Below are positions 31,535 to 40,307 of a stretch of DNA of 43,802 bases, piece after piece (within the stretch, counting starts at the first letter, position 1; each line of letters opens with the position of its first letter). Both the position numbers and the translations under genes were made by a program. Source of the stretch: Anaerolineales bacterium (GTDB taxonomy: Bacteria; Chloroflexota; Anaerolineae; Anaerolineales; Villigracilaceae); NCBI GenBank assembly GCA_020847435.1, contig JADLBX010000013.1, forward strand, positions 1 to 43,802. The letters are read 5' to 3'. The notes under the pieces are model-generated. The model saw only the letters and a program-made list of their open reading frames with translations, was not told the origin of the DNA and made no database searches.

Positions 31535-32509
31535 TTACGGAATGAATTCGTTGGTGAATGCTTTACTCAAATCCATCTTATCGGAAAGCAAACCCATATC
31601 GAGCAGGACGTTTTGCATATTCTCCCATGCGGCAGGGTCGGAATAGCCGAGTCGCTCCGCCTGCCATTGCTCGATGGACACCGCCAGCACTTCTCGTTGT
31701 ACGCCTTCATCGAGTTCGGAAAAATTCGGGATGTGTGATTTGCTTAACTCGAACGCTTCATCGGGATTCGCAACCGTATCTTTGAGTCCCTTCAGAAAAG
31801 AGCCGACGAACGCGCGCACCAGCTCGGGATTCTCCGCGATCACTTTTTCGCTCGCCAAAATTCCATTTGCCGCGAGTTGGGCATAATCTGCCACGCGCAA
31901 CTCGGTCACCGCGATGCCCTGCGCGCGCAATTGAATCGGTTCGTTCGCCGCGTACCCAACGACGATATCTTGTTGCCCAGCCGCCATCAATTCGACTTGA
32001 TTGAAACCGATCGCATCGAGCGTCACATCCGCTTCGGTGAGTTTGCCCGCGGCGAGCAACGCGCGCAAACCAATATAACTCGCGCCGAACAAACCGGGCA
32101 AGCCAATCTTCCTCCCCTTCAAATCCTGCGGCACGATCACGCCAAGTTCGCTCTTCGCCACCACCGAAACAGGATACTGCTGATACCACGCGGCGACATA
32201 CGTGACGGGCAATCCCTGCGCGCGCGCCAGCAACACCTGTTCTCCCGAAACGACTGCGAACGGCAACTCGCCCGCGCCCACCAACGCGACGCCATCGGTC
32301 TCGAACGCGTAATCGAACTCAATCTCGATTCCCGCTTCTTTGAAATATCCCTTTTCAGCCGCGACATAGAACGGCGCGTATTGGATGTTGGGGATGTACC
32401 CCATCGGTAAGCGGATGTGGGTCAACGCTTCATTCTGGACGTTCGGACTGCCGCAAGCCGTCAGCGTGATCGCCAGCCCCAGCGTGAGTAAAACCATCTT
32501 GCGAAACAT
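31535..32509 (-). CDS. ribY: NMT1/THI5-like substrate-binding lipoprotein, putative riboflavin-binding RibY
   Basis: A 324-residue periplasmic-type binding lipoprotein (lipobox TLTAC, Cys19). The mature part is an NMT1/THI5-like (ThiY/SsuA-type) domain: LPMGYIPNIQYAPFYVAAEK, KGYFKEAGIEIEF, LKGRKIGLPGLFGAS and ENPELVRAFVGSFLKG. On its own it could bind pyrimidines, sulfonates or flavins; the FMN riboswitch ahead of the operon makes riboflavin the best guess, as for RibXY known in Chloroflexi. It follows ribX after a 103-nt gap with a REP element. Confidence 0.82.
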   Translation of the reverse strand: MFRKMVLLTLGLAITLTACGSPNVQNEALTHIRLPMGYIPNIQYAPFYVAAEKGYFKEAGIEIEFDYAFETDGVALVGAGELPFAVVSGEQVLLARAQGLPVTYVAAWYQQYPVSVVAKSELGVIVPQDLKGRKIGLPGLFGASYIGLRALLAAGKLTEADVTLDAIGFNQVELMAAGQQDIVVGYAANEPIQLRAQGIAVTELRVADYAQLAANGILASEKVIAENPELVRAFVGSFLKGLKDTVANPDEAFELSKSHIPNFSELDEGVQREVLAVSIEQWQAERLGYSDPAAWENMQNVLLDMGLLSDKMDLSKAFTNEFIP

Positions 32510-32527
32510 TTTGAATCTCCTTTTTTC

Positions 32528-32613
32528 ATGTCATTGCGAGCCACGAAGTGGCGAAGCAATCTCCTGTGTTAATGAGATTGCTTCGTCGCAACGAACGCTC
32601 CTCGCAATGACAT
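32528..32613. repeat. gtcattgcgag/gaagcaatc REP element, copy 3
   Basis: atgtcattgcgagccacgaa with gcgaagcaatctcc, then gagattgcttcgtcgcaacg and ctcctcgcaatgacatt. It sits within the riboflavin transporter operon between ribX and ribY. Confidence 0.88.
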
Positions 32614-33359
32614 TAGTTTTGCCATTTCAAAAATTTATTTTCCAACAATCTCACTGCTCCGTACAACATCAACGCGAGCGCGATGAGGGTGAAGACCGCC
32701 ACAAAGACCATCGGTGTGTCGTATTGAAAATCGCCGAGTTGGAGTAAAAAGCCGAGTCCGCTTTCCGCGTCCACCAGTTCGCCGACGATGGCGCCGATGA
32801 CGGACAACGTCGCGCCGATGCGTAACCCGCCGAGGAACACGGACAGCGACGCGGGCGCTTCCACTTTCCAAAAGATTTGCGCGCGCGAAGCATGGAGCGA
32901 GTTCATCAAATCGTATAACGCGGTCGGCACCGAGCGCACGCCAACGATGGTATTCACCAACACGGGGAAAAACACGATCAACGCGCAGATGACCACCTTC
33001 GAGAGAATCCCGTCTCCCAGCCAGATGACCAGCAATGGCGCAATCGCAATGACGGGAATCGCCTGGCTTGCAACGAGATACGGCGACAACACTTTTTCCA
33101 GCGCGCGCGACTTGGCGAGGGCGTATCCCAAAACGGTCGCAAACAAAACGCCGACGATGAGTCCCAGCACGATCTCGGTCAAGGTGATGGCGGTGTGATG
33201 GAGCAGGCTTCCATCTTGCATCGCGCGGAGGAAACGCGACCACACGCTGAGGGGCGAGGGCAAAATAAAGTTGGGGATTCCGCTCAGGCGCGTGAGGAGG
33301 TCCCAGCCGAGGAGGAAGGTGAGGATCGAGAGGAGGATGGGGAAAAAGCGTTTGAGCAT
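32613..33359 (-). CDS. ribX: ABC transporter permease, putative riboflavin transporter RibX
   Basis: A 248-residue BPD-type inner-membrane permease with six helices. The EAA loop (LYDLMNSLHASRAQIFWKVE with AP following, ~150-171) contacts the ATPase. It resembles SsuC/ThiX-type permeases. As the first gene after the FMN riboswitch, it is expected to be switched off when FMN is plentiful. The leader between riboswitch and ATG contains two terminator-like hairpins and a G-rich repeat. Confidence 0.83.
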   Translation of the reverse strand: MLKRFFPILLSILTFLLGWDLLTRLSGIPNFILPSPLSVWSRFLRAMQDGSLLHHTAITLTEIVLGLIVGVLFATVLGYALAKSRALEKVLSPYLVASQAIPVIAIAPLLVIWLGDGILSKVVICALIVFFPVLVNTIVGVRSVPTALYDLMNSLHASRAQIFWKVEAPASLSVFLGGLRIGATLSVIGAIVGELVDAESGLGFLLQLGDFQYDTPMVFVAVFTLIALALMLYGAVRLLENKFLKWQN

Positions 33360-33368
33360 AATGACTTC

Positions 33369-33403
33369 ACCCTCACCCTAGCCCTCTCCCAGCGGGAGAG
33401 GGA
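33369..33403. repeat. G-rich hairpin repeat, copy 2, in the ribX leader
   Basis: ccctcaccctagccctctcc with an inverted ccctctcccagcgggagaggg hairpin, lying between the riboswitch terminators and the ribX start. Sister copies are at 12199-12233 and within valS at 34590-34626. Confidence 0.85.
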
Positions 33404-33417
33404 AATGGCGGGGGAAA

Positions 33418-33449
33418 AATAAAAAGCGCCGCGAAAGGTCGGGGCGCAG
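33418..33449 (-). terminator. Second terminator-like hairpin in the ribX leader
   Basis: On the minus strand gcgccccgacctttcgcggc plus gc forms a hairpin followed by tttttattttt. Together with the upstream hairpin it could be the riboswitch expression platform. Confidence 0.6.
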
Positions 33450-33475
33450 AATCAGACATCCCTGAGTCTGAAGCG

Positions 33476-33513
33476 TAAATAAAAGTCCCGAAAACAGCGT
33501 GTGTTTCCGGGGC
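33476..33513 (-). terminator. Terminator downstream of the FMN riboswitch
   Basis: On the minus strand cgccccggaaacacacg with ctgttttcggga forms a hairpin followed by cttttattt. This is the first intrinsic terminator after the aptamer and the likely site of FMN-dependent termination. Confidence 0.7.
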
Positions 33514-33547
33514 GTTAAGTCGAATCAGACTCGCGGTGAGTCGATAT

Positions 33548-33690
33548 CCTTCTACCATCCAGACTGTGACTGTCGGCTCCGGAGTTGCACCGAATCATGC
33601 TTGTCGTTCTTTCCGCAGTTCAACTGCGGAAAGAACGAATTGCTCGCGGGCTGTACCGCCGATCGGGAATTTCACCCTGCCCCGAAGGTT
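33548..33690 (-). promoter_or_regulatory. FMN riboswitch (RFN element)
   Basis: On the minus strand the conserved RFN blocks occur in order: ccttcggggcagggtgaaat, tcccgatcggcggta, cagcccgcgagc, then gattcggtgcaactccgga, gccgacagtcacagt and ctggatgg, closing with gaaggat. P1 pairs ccttc with gaagg. The variable arm is occupied by a perfect 33-nt palindrome (33605-33637) of the family seen in guaA and at 4152. It should sense FMN and control the ribX-ribY-ATPase operon. Confidence 0.95.
33605..33637. repeat. cagttcaactg palindrome within the FMN riboswitch
   Basis: Arms cgttctttccgcagtt and aactgcggaaagaacg are perfect 16-nt reverse complements around a single c. It forms the variable stem-loop of the aptamer, between cccgcgagc and gattcgg. 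Confidence 0.9.
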
Positions 33691-33731
33691 TGTATTAAGT
33701 TGGCGCGATTATATCGCAAGTTGTGCGCGCT

Positions 33732-36448
<2,717 letters not shown>

Positions 36449-36452
<4 letters not shown>

Positions 36453-36919
36453 TTCTTCCTCTTTCTGTTGTATCTTTGCGATGCCCATCCAAGTTTGACA
36501 GGGTACGCGGATAATTTTTCATACAGTTCGCCGGTGTGTTGCTGGATATGGCGGATGTTGTACAGTTGCAATTCAAATTTATTGGCGAGGGCGCCGGCAG
36601 CGCCGGTTTTGGCTTCCAGATCCATTAATACAATTTGTTCAACGACATCCCGTTCGACGATCGCCAGTTTTTCGAGAATCTCTTCTTTTGAAAACGGTCT
36701 ACCCGGGCTTGAGTGCCATCGTTGCTCCCAGCGCGGATATCCTTTGTCGTTCGCCTTCAAATATTGATGGGCAAATCGCAGAGCGTGATAAGCGACGAAC
36801 CAAAAACGATCCTTGTCATTCGGGTTATCCCATGCTTGGGGTGGGCATTGCGCGATCGCTCGCCTGAGCATCGCCAGAGCAGAGAGGTATTGCGATTGGA
36901 GTATGGGTTTGAGTTTCAT
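36449..36919 (-). CDS. DinB-like helical protein co-transcribed with valS
   Basis: A 156-residue, all-helical protein. AYHALRFAHQYL (~residues 46-57) and IRHIQQHTGELYEKL near the C-terminus have the His spacing of DinB/YfiT-superfamily metal-binding bundles, so a DinB-like fold is likely; the activity is unknown. ATG 36919 has GGAG 8 nt upstream, directly after the T-box terminator. Its stop overlaps the valS ATG (ATGA), so both are in one T-box-regulated operon. Confidence 0.72.
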
Positions 36920-36930
36920 GTATGCTCCAG

Positions 36931-36974
36931 AAAACAAAAACACGCCTTGTCCATGATGAGGACGACAAGCGTGT
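36931..36974 (-). terminator. T-box-controlled intrinsic terminator
   Basis: On the minus strand acacgcttgtcgtcc and ggacaaggcgtgt pair around tcatcat, followed by ttttgtttt. The 5' arm directly follows the T-box sequence, the arrangement needed for a terminator/antiterminator switch. Confidence 0.85.
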
Positions 36975-37258
36975 CGCGGTACCACCTCAATTCGTTGGTT
37001 AGTCTTTTTGGTCTCTTAGTCGAATGGTCTTGTATTTGTTCGACCAATTGACTATTAGACTATCAAACTATTTGACTAACAAACGCTCTTGAATTCGCTG
37101 TAACGGGCAATCCCGTGCTGGTCTAGTAATTGGTAATTATCAATTTTCTTCAGCAATTCAATTCAGACGACTTCCGCAATCTTTTTCTGTGAAGGCTTTC
37201 AGTCAACGGCCTTCTTTTCTGCCAGCGAGCCGATTGCGTACTACTCCTGAATGGCTGG
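36940..37258 (-). promoter_or_regulatory. T-box leader, probably valine-specific
   Basis: The T-box core gaggtggtaccgcg (36988-36975, minus strand) is preceded by ~270 nt of structured leader. Near its 5' end agtagtacgcaatc pairs through gcaatc with gattgcggaagtc. The AGTA and GAA strands fit a specifier-loop S-turn, with GTC (37171-37169), a valine codon, directly after GAA. This agrees with valS in the operon. The middle (~37010-37075) holds loose repeats (agtcaatt, agtctaat). Confidence 0.88.
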
Positions 37259-37309
37259 GATTATAAAGAGGGAAGCGGGACGCGTCAAGAAGCGAAATCG
37301 CTTTTTTGA

Positions 37310-37315
37310 TATAAT
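37310..37315 (+). promoter_or_regulatory. -10 box of tRNA-Arg
   Basis: TATAAT 9 nt before the mature tRNA 5' end. Confidence 0.55.
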
Positions 37316-37324
37316 CTCGTCGTC

Positions 37325-37396
37325 GCCCTGGTAGTTCAATGGATAGAACAAGGCACTCCTAAGGCTTAGATGTGGGTTCGATTCCCGCCCGGGGCA
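37325..37396 (+). tRNA. tRNA-Arg (anticodon CCT)
   Basis: The acceptor stem gccctgg/ccggggc is 7 bp (one G-U), the D stem is gttc/gaac, the anticodon loop ctcctaa has CCT, and the T arm is gtggg-ttcgatt-cccgc. The anticodon stem aggca/ggctt contains an A-G mismatch at the base pair next to the loop and one G-U, which is unusual. CCA is not encoded. A consensus -10 lies just upstream. It reads AGG codons. Confidence 0.93.
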
Positions 37397-37484
37397 TAGA
37401 TCTGGACAAGACGACTCGGTTTATTATGAAACGCTAATAAATCTCCTCTTGCAAAACCGGTAGGGATATAGTAATATTCAAAGC

Positions 37485-37523
37485 GATGAACGCTAGGGTG
37501 CCCCCCTCACCCTGGCGTTCATC
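37485..37523. terminator. Strong hairpin between tRNA-Arg and the methyltransferase gene
   Basis: gatgaacgctagggtg and caccctggcgttcatc (one G-T pair) enclose ccccccct-type loop sequence. There is no clear T run, so its role as a terminator for either strand is uncertain. Confidence 0.5.
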
Positions 37524-37563
37524 ATTTAAGCGCAAACCACCACCACGAGGGGTGACAATGCCA

Positions 37564-38439
37564 TTATGGATCATTCGCGATTCGTTCTTCTGCCAGCCTG
37601 ACATATTCCGGATCAACCTCATAGCCGACATATTTGCGCTCGGATCTCAGCGCGGCAATGGCAGTCGAACCGCTCCCCATAAAGGGATCGAGGACCACGT
37701 CGCCTTTGAAGGTGTACAACTGGATCAACCGATACGGCAATTCGACCGGGAACGGCGCGGGGTGCTTGAGTTTATGCGCGGATTCCGAAGTCATCGTCCA
37801 CACCGATTTGGTCCATTCCATGAATTGTTCTTTGGTGATCGTGTTTTCCTTCCTACCTTTTTTGCGGTCGAACGCGCCTTTGGAAAAGACGAGGATATAT
37901 TCGTGCGTGTCGCGCAAGACCGGATTCGACGCCGATTGCCAACTGCCCCACGCCATCGAAATGCCCGCGCTGGCGCCCTTTGCCCAGATGATCTCGCCGC
38001 GCATTTTGAATCCGATCTCAAGCATCATGTGAGAGATGTGATCGGATAAGGGGATGTAAGGCTTGCGTCCGAGGTTGGCGACGTTGACGCAGACGCGTCC
38101 GCCGTAGACGAGGACGCGATACGTTTCGCTAAAGACATTCCGTAGGAGGTGCAGGTATTCCTTGAGCGAGAGATCGGCGTCATATTCCTTCGAGACGTTG
38201 TATGGCGGCGACGTGACCATGAGCTGCAAGGAGTTATCGGGAATCTCCCTCATCCGCTCGGAGGAACCCAAGATGATCTTGTTCTCGTATTCCACTGGGA
38301 AAGCGACATCCTCCATCGGCGCGGCGGAGCGTGGAGGGCTGTCGAGTTCGGAGTACAGTTTTGAATCGTAATAGTCCGATGAATCGTGGCTGATGCGCCG
38401 CGAGATTCCAAAACTCGATGTCCGCGTGCCTTTTTTCAT
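37564..38439 (-). CDS. Beta-class DNA methyltransferase (N4-cytosine or N6-adenine), orphan
   Basis: A 291-residue site-specific DNA amino-methyltransferase. Catalytic motif IV TSPPYN (~residues 76-81) precedes the SAM-binding motif I DPFMGSGST (~251-259), the order of the beta group. SPPY is more usual for N4-cytosine enzymes but not decisive. There is no restriction endonuclease gene nearby, so it is probably a solitary epigenetic or protective enzyme. ATG 38439 coincides with the predicted transcription start; the longer open frame crosses a terminator. Confidence 0.9.
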   Translation of the reverse strand: MKKGTRTSSFGISRRISHDSSDYYDSKLYSELDSPPRSAAPMEDVAFPVEYENKIILGSSERMREIPDNSLQLMVTSPPYNVSKEYDADLSLKEYLHLLRNVFSETYRVLVYGGRVCVNVANLGRKPYIPLSDHISHMMLEIGFKMRGEIIWAKGASAGISMAWGSWQSASNPVLRDTHEYILVFSKGAFDRKKGRKENTITKEQFMEWTKSVWTMTSESAHKLKHPAPFPVELPYRLIQLYTFKGDVVLDPFMGSGSTAIAALRSERKYVGYEVDPEYVRLAEERIANDP

Positions 38440-38445
38440 GGGGAG

Positions 38446-38451
38446 ATTGTA
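38446..38451 (-). promoter_or_regulatory. -10 box of the methyltransferase gene (leaderless)
   Basis: TACAAT on the minus strand, ending 6 nt before the ATG at 38439. Confidence 0.55.
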
Positions 38452-38460
38452 TCGTAAATC

Positions 38461-38494
38461 AAAAAATCCGAAGCCTGAACGCTTCGGATTTTTT
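38461..38494. terminator. Bidirectional intrinsic terminator
   Basis: aaaaaatccgaag and cttcggatttttt are perfect arms around cctgaacg, with A and T runs on both sides. It ends the transcript of the SHOCT gene (stop at 38546) and isolates the methyltransferase gene. Confidence 0.9.
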
Positions 38495-38545
38495 ATTCCA
38501 AGATCACAGCCTAACATCCATTCAATCGCGTTCCCGAAGACAATA

Positions 38546-39079
38546 TCACAGTTCCTTCAACACCTCGGCGCGCTTTTGTTCATACTCCGATTCGCTGACG
38601 AGGTTCGCATCGCGCAGTTGCTGTAGCTCCTTCATGCGCCTGAGGGCATCTCCCACGTCCGCAGCTGCCCCTCCGAAATGTGGAGCGGGCACGCTGGTCC
38701 GCTTAATCGGTGTTGGCGACGCGCTAGCCGAGTTCTTGTCCAAACGGCTACCCCAGATCTTGATGCCGAAATAAATAAGCGCAAATAAGATTAGCCCATA
38801 GAAAATTCCCGCATACAAACTCATTGGGAAGAGACCGATCTTGGTTTTCTCGCCCGTCGTCCGATCCACACAATACCAAGTGAGCGTCGTGACTGTTTCC
38901 ACCGGCGTGGGAATATATGTCTGCGTCTCCAATTGCATGTCTCCGCGCGGACAGACTAACGGCTTGGCGATCCGATTCATGGACGGAAAGATCGCACCGA
39001 ATCCGATCGAGCCGGCGGTAATGCCCATGAAGATTGACCAGAGAAATATCAAGATCCAAATCAGCTTTGAATTTTTCAT
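38546..39079 (-). CDS. Membrane protein with C-terminal SHOCT domain
   Basis: A 177-residue protein with two membrane helices (~8-32 and ~88-110) enclosing an extracytoplasmic loop that contains two Cys (CPRGD and WYCVD). The cytoplasmic C-terminus ends in a SHOCT motif (MKELQQLRDANLVSESEYEQ followed by KRAEVL), a short domain thought to mediate oligomerisation. The function is unknown. It is 38 nt downstream of the amn gene's neighbour region on the opposite side of its own terminator. Confidence 0.82.
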   Translation of the reverse strand: MKNSKLIWILIFLWSIFMGITAGSIGFGAIFPSMNRIAKPLVCPRGDMQLETQTYIPTPVETVTTLTWYCVDRTTGEKTKIGLFPMSLYAGIFYGLILFALIYFGIKIWGSRLDKNSASASPTPIKRTSVPAPHFGGAAADVGDALRRMKELQQLRDANLVSESEYEQKRAEVLKEL

Positions 39080-39117
39080 GCGTTCAACTCGGTGCGCGAC
39101 CGTATTTGCACCTGCGC

Positions 39118-39888
39118 TTAAAAACGCAAGTGCTTAACCGACTCGCCTTTGTTGATCAACTCTTTCAGTGAATCGATCCCGATGCGCAGGTGCATATCCA
39201 GAAATTTCTGCGAGACTTTCTTGTCGCTTTTGGCGGTCTTCACGCCGCTGGGGACCATCGGTTGGTCTGAGACCAACAGCAACGCGCCGGTGGGAATTTC
39301 ATTGTGGAATCCGACGCTGAACAATGTGGCGGTTTCCATGTCAATCGCCATGGCGCGCAGACTGCGCAAGTAGGCTTTGAATTTCTCGTCATGTTCCCAG
39401 ACGCGGCGGTTGGTAGTGTAGACCGTGCCGGTCCAATAGTCGCGTCCGAACTCGTGGATCGTGGCGGAGATGGCTTTTTGCAGGTTGAAGGCTGGGAGCG
39501 CCGGCACTTCAAGCGGGAAATAATCGTTGGAGGTCCCTTCGCCGCGAATAGCGGCGATCGGCAGGATCAAATCGCCGATTTTGCTCTTTCGTTTCAGTCC
39601 GCCGCATTTACCCAAAAACAGACAGGCGCGCGGCTGGACCGCGCCCAACAGATCCATCACGGTGGCGGCGTTGGGACTGCCCATCCCAAAGTTGATCAAG
39701 GTGATGCCCTCCGCCGTCACATTGGGCATGGGCTTCTCGGCGCCGCGAATCGGGACGTTATACCATTCCGAGAACATATGCAAATAATCTTCGAAGTTGA
39801 CGAGCAAGATGTATTTGCCAAAATCCTTGAGCGCGGTATCGGTGTAACGCGGCAGCCAATTGTGGACGATCTTTTCCTTTGTGTTCAT
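39118..39888 (-). CDS. amn: AMP nucleosidase
   Basis: A 256-residue phosphorylase/nucleosidase-fold protein matching the short form of AMP nucleosidase, which splits AMP into adenine and ribose 5-phosphate. Conserved blocks are INFGMGSPNAAT, FLGKCGGLK, PIAAIRGEGTSNDYFP, the MAIDMETATLFSVG segment with the catalytic Glu/Met pair typical of the fold, and VSDQPM, where the Asp is the usual acid. The N-terminal domain of long Amn proteins is absent. No partner gene is obvious. Confidence 0.92.
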   Translation of the reverse strand: MNTKEKIVHNWLPRYTDTALKDFGKYILLVNFEDYLHMFSEWYNVPIRGAEKPMPNVTAEGITLINFGMGSPNAATVMDLLGAVQPRACLFLGKCGGLKRKSKIGDLILPIAAIRGEGTSNDYFPLEVPALPAFNLQKAISATIHEFGRDYWTGTVYTTNRRVWEHDEKFKAYLRSLRAMAIDMETATLFSVGFHNEIPTGALLLVSDQPMVPSGVKTAKSDKKVSQKFLDMHLRIGIDSLKELINKGESVKHLRF

Positions 39889-39994
39889 CCTGATTCTTGT
39901 GCCTTATTTTTAAAAAACTTCACGACCGAAGCAGTTCGATCCGGGCGCTCAAATCCTCGCGCGGCTGAGCGCCTTCGCCGTTCGGATTCTATGT

Positions 39995-40216
39995 TTAGAA
40001 GGCTCTTCGTCCTTCTTCAATGCTCTGCAAAATCTCGTCGCGACTGAGATTCAACTTGATCCCAGTCACCGCCAGCGGAGACCCTGTGCGCTTTTGCGGC
40101 TTGATGACAAATACCTGACCATCGCGCCGCTTAATCCGCACCTCGCCATACTTCGCCGCCTGCTCCAGGACTTTCGCAAATTTTTCGCGCGCTTCGGTGT
40201 ATGTGTATGTATTCAT
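39995..40216 (-). CDS. Phd/YefM-type antitoxin
   Basis: A 73-residue protein with the Phd/YefM N-domain: YTEAREKFAKVLEQAAKYG, then EVRIKRRDGQVFVI, the dimeric DNA-binding fold. The C-terminal tail (~45-73) would wrap a toxin. Its ATG overlaps the stop of an upstream fragment (40213-40307) by 4 nt, a classic coupled arrangement, but no complete toxin gene is present downstream or upstream. It may be a solitary regulator or a TA remnant. Confidence 0.82.
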   Translation of the reverse strand: MNTYTYTEAREKFAKVLEQAAKYGEVRIKRRDGQVFVIKPQKRTGSPLAVTGIKLNLSRDEILQSIEEGRRAF

Positions 40217-40307
40217 TCTGACACCTCCAATACTTGTATCTTCTTTTCCTTTGCGGCTTGAATCAATCTGGCATCCAGCGTACGGTGTGCATCTAGGGTA
40301 TCGTTTC
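40213..40307 (-). pseudogene. C-terminal remnant of a PIN-like toxin
   Basis: Directly after the SHMT-GcvT stop, the frame ending at 40213 encodes about 30 residues: NDTLDAHRTLDARLIQAAKE with KKIQVLEVSE. The LDARLIQAAKEKKIQVL part resembles the end of VapC/PIN toxins. Its stop overlaps the antitoxin ATG (ATGA). No start codon or upstream PIN sequence remains, because the SHMT-GcvT gene occupies that space. Family assignment rests on this short piece only. Confidence 0.4.

Noticed and set aside
37564..38439. Restriction-modification system around the DNA methyltransferase
   Set aside because: Neighbours are a tRNA, a SHOCT membrane protein and AMP nucleosidase. No endonuclease or specificity subunit is present, so it is listed as an orphan.
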